Assembly: GCA_963821495.1 (NCBI GenBank)
Contig: CAWGEA010000003.1
Span: forward strand, 1,736,001 to 1,800,000
Direction of reading: 5' to 3'
DNA length: 64,000 nt
Origin: AC-32 sp963821495
GTDB taxonomy: Bacteria > Actinomycetota > Thermoleophilia > Gaiellales > Gaiellaceae
In this document: positions 17,579 through 26,077 of the stretch, piece by piece
Position numbering within the stretch: position 1 is the first letter of the stretch
Layout of the letters: each line of letters opens with the position of its first letter
The notes under the pieces: model-generated
Seen by the model: the letters and a program-made list of their open reading frames with translations, nothing else
Databases searched by the model: none
Told to the model about the DNA's origin: nothing
Position numbers and translations under genes: made by a program

Positions 17579-18916
17579 GTGGGCCTCGACATCCGCTACG
17601 CCCGCAGTGGCGGCGTCGCGATCGCCTACCAGGTGGTCGGGGACGGGGAGATCGACCTCGTCTACGTGCCCGACTACGTCTCGAACCTCGTCTACGGCTG
17701 GGAGCTCCCGCGCTGGCGTCGCTTTTGCGAGCGACTTGCGCAGTCGTTCAGGCTGATCCTCTTCGACAAGCGCGGGACGGGCCTGTCCGACCTCGGCGGC
17801 AACTTCCCGGCGCTCGAGACGCGCATGGACGACGTCCGCGCGGTGCTCGACGCCGTCGGCTCGTCCCGGGCGGTCGTGTTCGGCTCGCAGGACGGCTGCT
17901 CGATGGCGGCGCTGTACGCAGCGACCTACCCGGAGCGGACGCGAGCACTGGTGCTCTTCCATCCGATCGCGCACAACCCCGACGCGCAGAGCGAGGAGGC
18001 GCGCGCCGAGCTGGCGGAGCTGCGCGACCGCTGGGGGACGCAGGAGTACTGCGACACGCTTCTCGCGCGGGGATCGCCGACCCAGTACGCCGATCCGGAG
18101 GAACGAATGCGCTTCGCCAATCTCCTCCGAGTCGGCGCCAGCCCCGCCGTCGCCTACGCGCTCAACCGCGCGTTCTACGAGATCGACCTGCGCGAGGTCC
18201 TACCGGCCGTGCGCGTACCGACGCTCGTCCTTTACCGGCGCAACTGGTTCGAGCAGTTCGCGCTCGACGTCGCCGGACGGATCCCGGGGGCACAGACGCT
18301 GCAGCTCTCGGGGACGGACGAGTTCGACGCGTACCTCTCGCCCGAGGTCCCGGACGAGATCGAGCGCTTCGTCGCGGGCGAGCAGCTTCCGGTCGTGCCC
18401 GACACCGTGCTCGCGACGATCCTCTTCACCGACATCGTCGGCTCGAGCGCGCGGGCGGCGGAGCTCGGCGACCGCGCCTGGCGCGAGCTGCTCGAGCGCC
18501 ACCACGCGCTCGTGCGGCGCGAGCTGACGCGCTACCGCGGCGAGGAGAAGGACACGGCGGGGGACGGCTTCTTCGCAACCTTCGACGGTCCGGCACGGGC
18601 GATCCGCTGCGCCCACGCGATCGTCGAGGGCGTGCGCGAGGTCGGGCTGGAGGTGCGGGCGGGCCTGCACACGGGCGAGTGCGAGCTGCACGAGGGCAAG
18701 GTCGCGGGCCTCGCGGTCGTGATCGGCGCCCGCGTCTCGGCGGCGGCCGTCGGCGGCGAGGTGCTCGTCTCGCAGACGGTCAAGGACCTGGTCGCGGGCG
18801 CGGGCGTCGAGTTCGAGGGCCGCGGCGAGCACGAGCTGAAGGGCGTGCCGGGAACCTGGCGTTTGTACTCGGTCGCCGACGTCAGCGCGCACGGCCACCT
18901 GCCGGCGCGTTCCTAG
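17579..18916 (+). CDS. Fusion of degenerate alpha/beta hydrolase and class III adenylate/guanylate cyclase
   Basis: A 445-residue protein. Residues 1-265 are an alpha/beta-hydrolase fold (LILFDKRGTGLSDL, ATYPERTRALVL), and residues about 275-420 are a class III nucleotide cyclase domain. The cyclase keeps the metal aspartates in ILFTDIVGSS and DTAGDGFFATF, the nearby lysine (GEEKD), and IGARVSAAA. The nucleophile elbow of the hydrolase reads FGSQDGCS (residues 101-108) where active enzymes have G-X-S-X-G-G, so the serine is replaced by Gln and the hydrolase part is probably a ligand-binding module. This fusion type is widespread in actinomycetes. GTG 17579 follows a GGAG sequence. It is monocistronic or co-transcribed with the thiolase 12 bases downstream. 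Confidence 0.85.
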   Translation: MGLDIRYARSGGVAIAYQVVGDGEIDLVYVPDYVSNLVYGWELPRWRRFCERLAQSFRLILFDKRGTGLSDLGGNFPALETRMDDVRAVLDAVGSSRAVVFGSQDGCSMAALYAATYPERTRALVLFHPIAHNPDAQSEEARAELAELRDRWGTQEYCDTLLARGSPTQYADPEERMRFANLLRVGASPAVAYALNRAFYEIDLREVLPAVRVPTLVLYRRNWFEQFALDVAGRIPGAQTLQLSGTDEFDAYLSPEVPDEIERFVAGEQLPVVPDTVLATILFTDIVGSSARAAELGDRAWRELLERHHALVRRELTRYRGEEKDTAGDGFFATFDGPARAIRCAHAIVEGVREVGLEVRAGLHTGECELHEGKVAGLAVVIGARVSAAAVGGEVLVSQTVKDLVAGAGVEFEGRGEHELKGVPGTWRLYSVADVSAHGHLPARS

Positions 18917-18928
18917 ACTGTGCGCGTG

Positions 18929-20074
18929 ATGGACGCGCTCATCGTCGACGCCGTGCGCTCGCCGATCGGCAGGCGCAACGGGACGCTGGCGTCGTTGCGC
19001 GCGGACGAGCTGGCCGGGCAGGTGCTGAACGCTCTCGTCGAGCGGAACGGCCTCGACCCGGCCGAGGTCGAGGACGTGCAGATGGGCTGCGTCTCCCAGG
19101 TCGGCGAGCAGGGCTGGAACATCGCGCGGATGGCAGCGCTCGTCGCAGGCTGGCCCGACTCGGTCGCCGGCGCGACGATCGACCGTCAGTGCGGCTCGTC
19201 GCTGCAGGCCGCCTTCACGGCCGCGGCTGCCGTCTCGTCGGGCCAGCTCGACGTCGTCGTGGCGGCCGGGGTGGAGTCGATGTCGCGCGTGCCGATGGGG
19301 TCGAGCGGCGGCGACCTCTCCGACAAGCTGCTCGAGCGCTGGGAGATCGTGCCGCAGGGCATCTCCGCCGAGCTGATCGCCGAGCAGTGGGGGCTCTCGC
19401 GCGAGGAGCTCGACGCCTACTCCTACGAGTCGCACCGGCGGGCGCTCACCGCGATCGAGCAGGGGCGGTTCGAGCGCGAGATCGTCCCGGTCGAGGTCTC
19501 GAACCCGCACGCGGGGGTCCTGTTCGCGGTCGACGAGACGCCGCGGGCCGACACCTCGCCGGAGGCGCTCGCGGCGCTCGAGCCGGCCTTCCTGCCCGAC
19601 GGGAAGGTGACGGCGGGAAACTCGAGCCAGATCTGCGACGGCGCCGCCGCGCTGCTGGTCGCGAGCGAGGCCGCCTGTGCCCGGCTGGGCCTGGAGCCGC
19701 GGGCGCGCTTCGTCTCGTTCGGCCTGGCCGCGGTCGACCCGCGGCTGATGCTGCACGGCAACCCCGAGGCGTCCGCCCGGGCGCTCGAGCGGGCGGGGAT
19801 CGGCTGGGACGACGTCGCCGCGGTGGAGGTGAACGAGGCGTTCGCGTCGGTCGCGCTCCAGTTCATGCGCGACACCGGGCTCGAGGAGCGGTGGGCGGAC
19901 GTCAACCCGAACGGCGGCGGCATCTCGCTGGGCCATCCGCTCGGAGCGACCGGCGCGCGGGTGACGGCGACGCTGCTGGGCGAGCTCGAGCGGCGGGACG
20001 AGCGCTACGGGGTGGCGACGATGTGTATCGGCTTCGGGCAGGCCATCGCCGCCGTCATCGAACGCCTGCAGTGA
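18929..20074 (+). CDS. Acetyl-CoA acetyltransferase (thiolase)
   Basis: A thiolase of about 381 residues that condenses or cleaves acyl-CoA with CoA. All catalytic signatures are seen: nucleophile Cys88 in TIDRQCGSSLQA, NEAFA near the C-terminus, His336 in ISLGHPLGATGARV, and Cys366 in CIGFGQ. The ATG at 18929 fits the family start (MDALIVDAVRSPIGRRNG); in-frame GTG codons at 18920 and 18926 are alternatives. It is followed, with a methyltransferase gene between, by a 3-hydroxyacyl-CoA dehydrogenase gene, so the group may serve beta-oxidation or short-chain acyl-CoA metabolism. Biosynthetic and degradative roles cannot be separated from sequence alone. Confidence 0.92.
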   Translation: MDALIVDAVRSPIGRRNGTLASLRADELAGQVLNALVERNGLDPAEVEDVQMGCVSQVGEQGWNIARMAALVAGWPDSVAGATIDRQCGSSLQAAFTAAAAVSSGQLDVVVAAGVESMSRVPMGSSGGDLSDKLLERWEIVPQGISAELIAEQWGLSREELDAYSYESHRRALTAIEQGRFEREIVPVEVSNPHAGVLFAVDETPRADTSPEALAALEPAFLPDGKVTAGNSSQICDGAAALLVASEAACARLGLEPRARFVSFGLAAVDPRLMLHGNPEASARALERAGIGWDDVAAVEVNEAFASVALQFMRDTGLEERWADVNPNGGGISLGHPLGATGARVTATLLGELERRDERYGVATMCIGFGQAIAAVIERLQ

Positions 20075-20700
20075 GCGAGGACCCGAAGCGGATCGTCGAG
20101 CGCGGCTACGACCAGATCGCGGATCGTTTCGCGGCCTGGCAGAGCCTGATCTCCGACGAGGCTCGGCTCCGCTATCTCGGCGAGCTGCTCGAAGCGCTCC
20201 CCGATCACCCCGACGTGCTCGAGCTGGGCGTCGGCGCAGGCGTGGAGTCGAGCCGCATCCTCGCCCGGCGCGGACTGCTCACAGGAGTCGACCTGTCGCG
20301 GGCACAGCTGGATCGCGCGCGTGACCGCCTTCCTGGCGCCCGCCTCATCCACGGCGACTTCACGGCCGTGGAGCTCCCGCCGGCGAGCTTCGACGCGGTC
20401 GTCTCGTTCTACGTCCTCAACAACCTGCCGCCGAACGAGCTCGCCCCGTTGCTCCTGCGGGTCGCAGGCTGGCTTCGAGCAGGAGGGTGGTTCCTGGCCA
20501 GCTTCCCGAGCTCCGAGAACGCTGGGTGGAGGGGCGAGTGGCTCGGGACGGAGATGTACTTCGCGGGCTGCGAACCGGAAACCAATCGTCGCCTGACGGA
20601 GCAAGCGGGTCTCGAGGTCGTTCGCGACGAGCTGGAGGTGATGGTCGAGCCGGAGGGCGAGGTGCGGTGGCAGTGGCTGCTCGCGCAGCGCGGTCACTGA
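20071..20700 (+). CDS. Class I SAM-dependent methyltransferase
   Basis: A 209-residue Rossmann-fold methyltransferase. Motif I is VLELGVGAGVES, followed by acidic D in GVDLSRAQL (motif II) and SFDAVVSFYVLNNLP (motif IV). The N-terminus (RIVERGYDQIADRFAAW) is typical of methyltransferase_11/25-like small-molecule enzymes. GTG at 20071 overlaps the thiolase stop as GTGA, so it is in the same operon as the two acyl-CoA genes. The substrate is unknown; the family includes many unrelated activities. Confidence 0.85.
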   Translation: MSEDPKRIVERGYDQIADRFAAWQSLISDEARLRYLGELLEALPDHPDVLELGVGAGVESSRILARRGLLTGVDLSRAQLDRARDRLPGARLIHGDFTAVELPPASFDAVVSFYVLNNLPPNELAPLLLRVAGWLRAGGWFLASFPSSENAGWRGEWLGTEMYFAGCEPETNRRLTEQAGLEVVRDELEVMVEPEGEVRWQWLLAQRGH

Positions 20701-20741
20701 CGGTCCGCTTTTCGACCGCTGCGGCGATAGCATCGCGCGCC

Positions 20742-21599
20742 GTGGAGATCTCTCGCGTCGGTGTGGTCGGGCTGGGCACCATGGGCGCGGGCATCGCGCA
20801 GGTCTGTCTCCAGGCCGGGCTCGAGGTCGTCGGCCGCGAAGTCGACGCCGACCTCGGGGAGGTGGCACGAGGTCGGATCGACCACTACCTGAGCCGCGGC
20901 GTCGAGAAGGAGCGCCTCACACAGGACGGGAAGGATGCGGCGCTCGGCCGCCTCGGCCTCACCACCGAGCTCGCCGACCTTGCCGGCTGCCAGCTCGTGA
21001 TCGAGGCCGCCTACGAGGATCTCGACGTCAAGCGCGAGCTCTTCGGCGAGCTCGACCGCATCCTGCCGCCGCCGGCGCTCCTCGCCACCAATACCTCCGC
21101 GCTCTCCGTCACGCAGATAGCGGACGCCACCAGCACGCCCGAGCGCGTCCTCGGCCTCCACTTCTTCAACCCGGCGCCGGTGCTGCCGCTCGTCGAGGTC
21201 GTGCGCACGGCGCACACGAGCGACGAGGCCTTCGAGGCCGCGTGGGCGTTCGCGCAGCGCATCGGCAAGGAGCCCGTCGCCTGCAACGACACGCCCGGCT
21301 TCATCGTCAACCGGATCCTGATCCCGCTGCTGAACGACTGCGTGCGCGTGCTCGACGAGGCGCGCGTCAGCCCCGAGGACGTCGACCGGGCGATGCGCTT
21401 CGGCGCGAACTGGCCGATCGGGCCGTGTGCGCTGATCGACCTGATCGGGGTCGACGTCCACGTGCACGCCTCCGAGGCGCTGCACGGTGCGCTCGGCGAG
21501 GAGCGGATGGCGCCGCCGGAGCGACTGCTCGAGATGCGGCGCGACGGCTTCCTCGGCCGCAAGACCGGCCGCGGGTTCTACATCTACGAGACGACCTAG
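20742..21599 (+). CDS. 3-hydroxybutyryl-CoA dehydrogenase-like enzyme
   Basis: A 285-residue NAD-dependent 3-hydroxyacyl-CoA dehydrogenase. The N-terminal Rossmann motif is VGVVGLGTMGAGIAQVCLQAG, and the catalytic region shows NTSALSVTQIA and the LHFFNPAPVLPLVEVV signature containing the catalytic His. The C-terminal dimerisation domain has TPGFIVNRILIPLLNDCVRV and ends with GRKTGRGFYIYE. GTG at 20742 is the best start (VEISRVGVVG). It reverses or extends the thiolase reaction, acting on 3-hydroxyacyl-CoA and acetoacetyl-CoA. Its end overlaps the convergent secreted-protein gene by 4 bp. Confidence 0.9.
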   Translation: MEISRVGVVGLGTMGAGIAQVCLQAGLEVVGREVDADLGEVARGRIDHYLSRGVEKERLTQDGKDAALGRLGLTTELADLAGCQLVIEAAYEDLDVKRELFGELDRILPPPALLATNTSALSVTQIADATSTPERVLGLHFFNPAPVLPLVEVVRTAHTSDEAFEAAWAFAQRIGKEPVACNDTPGFIVNRILIPLLNDCVRVLDEARVSPEDVDRAMRFGANWPIGPCALIDLIGVDVHVHASEALHGALGEERMAPPERLLEMRRDGFLGRKTGRGFYIYETT

Positions 21600-23218
21600 C
21601 GCGTCAGCCGCGACCAGACGTTGTCGATCAGCCGCGAGACAGTCGGCTCGTCGATCGATGCCGCGAAGTTGACCACCCCAGCCGCGAACACGCGCCCGCC
21701 CGAGCCGGTCTCGTAGTAGGTCATCTCCGCGTCGTGCTGACCGATCAGGTTCGGGATGCGCGCGAGCACCCTCGTGCCGGCCGGCGAGCTCGGCGCCCGC
21801 GCGTCGATCTCGATCCCGTAGCGGCCGAACGTGGAGCCGTTTCGAAGCCCTGTACCGGCGAAGGCCCACGGGCTGCCCGTCGCGCCCTGCACGACGTAGG
21901 GGGTCTGCACCGAGCCGTAGTTGCTGGCCGCCCACTGCGTGCCGACGAGTGCCGCCTCCGGCCGGCCGAGGCTCCGCCACATGGCCACGCGCCGGAGCAA
22001 CTGCCCCTCGCGCTTCACCTTCCAGAAGAAGTTGTTTGCGGAGAGGAACATCAGCCGCCCGCCGAGGTCGCGGTAGCGCCGCACGACGTCGTAGACGTGC
22101 CCGCTGACGTACTCCTCGTGCCCTGGAAACACGACGAGGTCGTAGGCGCGCCGCAGGGCGTCCCCCGTGCGCACGCGCTCGAGGTCGTCGTCGGAGATGA
22201 CGTCGACCGACTTGCCGGTGCGGTCGAGCCAGGAGATGAAGCTCAGGTCCCAGTCGCGGAAACGGAAGGGCACGCCGAAGTCGAGGTACGGCCGCCGCAG
22301 GTCGACCGTCGGGCTCGCGCCGCCGACGTACCAGCTGTCGCCCCAGCCGTCGCCGCCCGCGTCCTGGAAGTTGTACGCCTGCCAGGTGTTCGTCGAGAGC
22401 ACCACCGCGACGCGATGCTCGCCGAGCGTGCGCGGCCGGAGGATCAGCGGCGCGTAGCCGACGCGGCCGTCCGAGGCCGTCACGCGCAGGAAGTAGAGAC
22501 CGCTCCTCGGCACGCCCGCGTGGCTGATCTGGACGTAGCGGGTCGCGTTGCCGCGCCGCTGCCAGTCGATCCGCACCGCGGGTGAGACGGCAACGCCGCC
22601 GGTGCGGAGGTCGCGCACGGTCGGATTCGGGACGCTTGTGAACGAGAAGAGCTGGAGCCGGACACGCCGGGCGTCGGTCGTGATCCCGACCGTCGCCTCG
22701 CCGCCGATCGGGTAGCTGCGTGCGAGAAAGCCCGCCTCCACGCCCTGCACGCGGACGACGAGGCCAGTCGTCAGGCGCCGCCGCCTCGGCGGCTCGAAGC
22801 CGTACACCCGCCGCGCGCCGCTCTTGCCGACCACGACGAAACGGAGCAGGTAGGTGCGGTTCGGAGTCGTCCGCTTCGGCCGCCAGACGATCACGTGCGC
22901 CCCCTGCGCGAGCCGCCGCCGCGTGCTCCAGACCGTCTGCACCGGCCGGCGCACCTCGTCGGTCGCCACCGCGCGGATCTCGACCATCGCCGGGCGGTCG
23001 AGCTTGAAGCGGATCAGCGCGCGGTCGCGGAAGCCGTCGCCGTTCGGGCTGACCGTCGCCAGCCACGGCGTGTCCCCGGCGAACGGCGTGCCGCCGTTCG
23101 AGATGCGCAGCCCGAGCAGCTTCGGGGGCCCGGTCTGTGCCGGCGCGGCCGCGGCCACGCCCAGCACGGCGGCAGCCGCAAGCGCCGAAAGCCCCGCTCC
23201 TCGTAGACGTTTACGCAT
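21596..23218 (-). CDS. Secreted protein with N,N-dimethylformamidase beta-subunit-like domain
   Basis: A 540-residue exported protein. Residues 1-28 are a signal peptide (MRKRLRGAGL, AAAAVLGVAAAAPAQT). Residues about 35-135 form an FlgD/Ig-like segment marked by SPNGDGFRDRALIRF. The C-terminal 350 residues resemble the large subunit of N,N-dimethylformamidase (LSTNTWQAYNFQD, YDLVVFPGHEEYVSGHVYD, LMFLSANNFFWKV), a fold related to glutamine amidotransferases. This combination occurs in many secreted actinobacterial proteins of unknown activity, so amidase function is not implied. ATG at 23218. Only about 54 bp separate it from the divergent secreted-protein gene at 23273. Confidence 0.8.
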   Translation of the reverse strand: MRKRLRGAGLSALAAAAVLGVAAAAPAQTGPPKLLGLRISNGGTPFAGDTPWLATVSPNGDGFRDRALIRFKLDRPAMVEIRAVATDEVRRPVQTVWSTRRRLAQGAHVIVWRPKRTTPNRTYLLRFVVVGKSGARRVYGFEPPRRRRLTTGLVVRVQGVEAGFLARSYPIGGEATVGITTDARRVRLQLFSFTSVPNPTVRDLRTGGVAVSPAVRIDWQRRGNATRYVQISHAGVPRSGLYFLRVTASDGRVGYAPLILRPRTLGEHRVAVVLSTNTWQAYNFQDAGGDGWGDSWYVGGASPTVDLRRPYLDFGVPFRFRDWDLSFISWLDRTGKSVDVISDDDLERVRTGDALRRAYDLVVFPGHEEYVSGHVYDVVRRYRDLGGRLMFLSANNFFWKVKREGQLLRRVAMWRSLGRPEAALVGTQWAASNYGSVQTPYVVQGATGSPWAFAGTGLRNGSTFGRYGIEIDARAPSSPAGTRVLARIPNLIGQHDAEMTYYETGSGGRVFAAGVVNFAASIDEPTVSRLIDNVWSRLTR

Positions 23219-23272
23219 TCCTTACAACCCGCTTATCCCCAACTCACCGAGCGCGCCGATACTGTCGAGTAG

Positions 23273-23761
23273 ATGGGACGGCTACTCGTAATCACAGCCG
23301 TGCTCACCGCCTGCACGGTACCGCTCGCGCTCGGAGCCGACACTCCGGGCGACGGGACGCTGTCGGTGAAGCGCGGCCGCGGCAGCGTCGTGCTCAAGGT
23401 CCGCGGGACCGTCATCGGCCGCGTGGCGAGGAACGGCCGCGTCCAGGTACGCGACTTTCGCCCCTTCGACGGCAACGACCCGCAGCTCACCTGCCGGCCC
23501 CACGTTCGCCGGATCGGCGTTGGTACCTGGCTCTGCAAGGGCCGCAACATCGGCTTTCGCGTCGAGAACGGACGCTTCAACGTGAACATCCGCGGCACCG
23601 GGATCTCGATCTCGGCCGTCGGCCGCGGCCCGGTCGTCGTCGACGGCGCGGGCGAGACGGGCTTCTACGACGGGGTCATGTCAATCGACTCGGCACCGTA
23701 CGAGTCGCTCCCGGATACGGCGACCACGTACTTCCTCGGGACGCCGCCACCCCAGGGCTGA
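23273..23761 (+). CDS. Secreted hypothetical protein
   Basis: A 162-residue protein with an N-terminal signal peptide (MGRLLVITAVLTACTVPLALGA). The mature part is beta-rich with repeated short strands (SVVLKVRGTVIGRV, NVNIRGTGISISAVGRG) and two cysteines (LTCRP, WLCKG). Actinomycetes, particularly Thermoleophilia, often encode small secreted proteins of this sort, sometimes beside a two-component system; here one follows at 23787. A role as a sensed or regulated envelope protein is only a suggestion. ATG at 23273 is preceded by a weak purine stretch. Confidence 0.7.
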   Translation: MGRLLVITAVLTACTVPLALGADTPGDGTLSVKRGRGSVVLKVRGTVIGRVARNGRVQVRDFRPFDGNDPQLTCRPHVRRIGVGTWLCKGRNIGFRVENGRFNVNIRGTGISISAVGRGPVVVDGAGETGFYDGVMSIDSAPYESLPDTATTYFLGTPPPQG

Positions 23762-23786
23762 CAGCCGTCTCTGGCATCCTGAGGCC

Positions 23787-24494
23787 ATGGCAGCCCGGGC
23801 GCAGACGGTGTTGGTCGTCGAGGACGAGTCCTCGATCGCCTCGTTCGTCGCGCTCTACCTGAAGAACGCCGGCTACGGCGTCCGTACGGTCGCGACCGGC
23901 GGCGAGGCTCTCGCCCAGGCCGAGTCGGAGCGTCCCGACCTGATCGTCCTCGACCTGATGCTCCCGGATGTGGACGGGATCGAGGTCTGCCGCCGCATCC
24001 GGCAGCGCTCCGACGTGCCGATCCTGATGCTCACCGCGCGCGATGAGGACGTCGACAAGATCATCGGCCTCGAGGTCGGCGCCGACGACTACCTGACCAA
24101 GCCGTTCAACCCGCGCGAGCTGGTCGCGCGCGTGAAGTCGATCCTGCGCCGCGCGGTGCCCGACCGGCGCGAGTCCGAGACGAAGCAGATCAAGCACGGC
24201 GACCTCGAGATCGACGCCGGCCGCCGCGAGGCGCGCGTCGCGGGCAAGGAGGTGCAGCTCGCGCCGAAGGAGTTCGACCTGCTCTGGGAGCTACTCGACC
24301 ACCACGGCGTCGTGCTGACACGCGACCAGCTGCTCGAGCGTGTGTGGGGCTACACCTTCGCGGGCGACACGCGCACCGTCGACGTGCACGTACGCCAGCT
24401 CCGGCGCAAGCTCGGCGAGGCCTCGCCGATCGTCACGGTCTGGGGGGTCGGCTACAAGGTCGGTCCCGCCCGGGACACGGCCGTGAGCGCCTAG
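23787..24494 (+). CDS. OmpR-family response regulator
   Basis: A 235-residue regulator with an intact receiver domain: acidic pocket VVEDE, phosphoacceptor Asp56 in LIVLDLMLPD, LTARDED, and Lys105 in DYLTKPF. The winged-helix DNA-binding domain spans about 140-230 (LAPKEFDLLWELLDHHG, TVDVHVRQLRRKLGE, VWGVGYKVG). It is followed 16 bases later by its probable cognate kinase. The motif pattern is that of ordinary, phosphorylation-dependent regulators such as MprA or RegX3; the target is unknown. Confidence 0.93.
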   Translation: MAARAQTVLVVEDESSIASFVALYLKNAGYGVRTVATGGEALAQAESERPDLIVLDLMLPDVDGIEVCRRIRQRSDVPILMLTARDEDVDKIIGLEVGADDYLTKPFNPRELVARVKSILRRAVPDRRESETKQIKHGDLEIDAGRREARVAGKEVQLAPKEFDLLWELLDHHGVVLTRDQLLERVWGYTFAGDTRTVDVHVRQLRRKLGEASPIVTVWGVGYKVGPARDTAVSA

Positions 24495-24510
24495 CCGCGC
24501 CGAGGCCGCG

Positions 24511-25896
24511 ATGTTGCGGTCGCTCCGCTTCCAGCTCCCGGCGCTGTTCCTGCTCGCGGTCGTCATCGCCGGGCTCGTCTCCGCGGCGATCGCGCTGCGG
24601 CTGTTCCGGGAGTACGCGCAGAGCCGCGCGCGAGCGCAGGCCTACGCGGAGCTGAAGAAGGAGGCGCAGGGCCTGTCGGAGATCTACGGCCAGCAGGCGG
24701 GGCTCAAGCTCCTCTCTGCGCGGCGGCTCGAGCTCGCCACCGGCGATCGGATCTTCTACCAGCCGCGGGCCCGCGGGCTCGATCTCTTTCCGGGACAGGG
24801 CTCGGCGTTCACGCCGCTCCCGCCCGGCGTGCTGAGCGAGCGTGCGCGGATCCCGGAGCGCGGCATCACCTTCGTCTTCCGTCCGCCCGGTGCGAAGAAC
24901 GAGCTGCTTGCAGCGGCGCGCCCCCTCCGCATCGGCGGCAGCGGGTTCGGGACGATCGTCGTCGCGAAGCCGGAGACGATCCTGCGTCAGCGCTGGCTCG
25001 CGCTGGTCGAGCGGCTGCTGGTCGCGTTCGCGGGCGGCGTCCTCGTGGCCGGCGCGTTCGCGTGGTACCTCTCGCGCCGGATCACGACCCCGGTTCTGCA
25101 GCTGACGCGAGCCGCGGACGAGGTCGCGCGCGGAACCTACGACGTCGAGGTGCCGAGCCGCGGCGCGGGGGAGATCGGGCTCCTCGCCGACCGCTTCCGC
25201 GAGATGGCGTCGCGTCTGAGCGAGGCCGAGGAGCTCGAGCGCAACTTCCTGATGACCGTGACGCATGAGCTGCGCACGCCGCTCACGGCGATTCGCGGCC
25301 ACGTCGAGGCGCTGCGCGAGGGACTGATCACCGATGAGGAGACGCGGGCCGCCTCGCTGGTCGTGATCGCCGCCGAAGCCGAGCGGCTCGAGCGCCTGGT
25401 CGGCGACGTGCTCGACCTGGCGAAGCTCGACGCGCACCGGTTCACGGTGCTGCAGGAGGAGGTCGACATGAAGCGGCTCGTCGACAGCGCCTACGCGGCC
25501 TTCACCGAGGAGGCGCGGCGCCGAAAGATCGAGTACCGCTGCGACCTCGAGGCGAAGCCGGTGATCGTCTCGGACGGCGATCGCGTCCTGCAGATCATCT
25601 CGAACCTGCTCGCCAACGCCTTCCGCTGGACGCCCGACGGTGGCAGCGTCGACCTCGAGCTCTCGGCGACCGACGGCAGCGTCTACGTGATCGTCGCCGA
25701 CAGCGGCCCTGGGATCGCGCCCTCGGAGCGTGAGCGCATCTTCCGGCCGTTCTGGTCGCGCGGCGGCGGCGGCACCGGGCTCGGCCTGGCGATCGCGCGG
25801 GAGCTCGCGGCGGCGCTCGGCGGCCGGATCGGCCTCGAGAGCTCTGAGGAGCAGGGCAGCCGCTTCGAGCTCGTCCTGCCCGTGCGGCCCCGTTGA
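24511..25896 (+). CDS. Sensor histidine kinase with HAMP domain
   Basis: A 461-residue kinase with two membrane helices (about 8-30 and 165-187) bracketing a periplasmic sensor region of about 130 residues, a HAMP linker (about 188-240, LSRRITTPVLQLTRAADEVA), a dimerisation domain with His252 in MTVTHELRTPLTAIRGH, and an ATPase domain (SNLLANAFRWTPDGG, DSGPGIAPSERER, GGTGLGLAIARELA). It pairs with the regulator just upstream. The extracytoplasmic domain has no recognisable fold from sequence. Confidence 0.92.
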   Translation: MLRSLRFQLPALFLLAVVIAGLVSAAIALRLFREYAQSRARAQAYAELKKEAQGLSEIYGQQAGLKLLSARRLELATGDRIFYQPRARGLDLFPGQGSAFTPLPPGVLSERARIPERGITFVFRPPGAKNELLAAARPLRIGGSGFGTIVVAKPETILRQRWLALVERLLVAFAGGVLVAGAFAWYLSRRITTPVLQLTRAADEVARGTYDVEVPSRGAGEIGLLADRFREMASRLSEAEELERNFLMTVTHELRTPLTAIRGHVEALREGLITDEETRAASLVVIAAEAERLERLVGDVLDLAKLDAHRFTVLQEEVDMKRLVDSAYAAFTEEARRRKIEYRCDLEAKPVIVSDGDRVLQIISNLLANAFRWTPDGGSVDLELSATDGSVYVIVADSGPGIAPSERERIFRPFWSRGGGGTGLGLAIARELAAALGGRIGLESSEEQGSRFELVLPVRPR

Positions 25897-25899
25897 TCG

Positions 25900-26057
25900 G
25901 GAGGGCTCGGCGAAACGACGGCTATGCCGCCGCGCCCCGCTGCCCGCCCCGACGCTGCGTCCTCAGTCGCTCCCGTACCTTCCAGGTACGAACGCTCCCT
26001 GCGTCCTCGGAACGACCATCGCGGCCCAGCGACGAGCGACGTTCCGCCGAGCCCTCC
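25900..26057. repeat. Intergenic element bounded by perfect 13-bp inverted repeats
   Basis: GGAGGGCTCGGCG (25900-25912) is matched by its exact reverse complement at 26045-26057, giving a 158-bp unit that almost fills the gap between the kinase stop and the UbiA-family gene. Inside it are a 7-bp hairpin CGTACCT-TCC-AGGTACG (about 25975-25992) and a repeated CTGCGTCCTC. No clear target-site duplication flanks it. It may be a terminator region, a structured leader of the next gene or a small non-autonomous element. Confidence 0.4.
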
Positions 26058-26077
26058 AAGCGGGCAGAATCCCTGCT

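Noticed and set aside
16904..17974. 356-aa minus-strand frame over the secreted protein and cyclase genes
   Set aside because: It is antisense to two supported genes and has shadow composition; only a short stretch near 17463-17560 looks protein-like and is noted as a finding.
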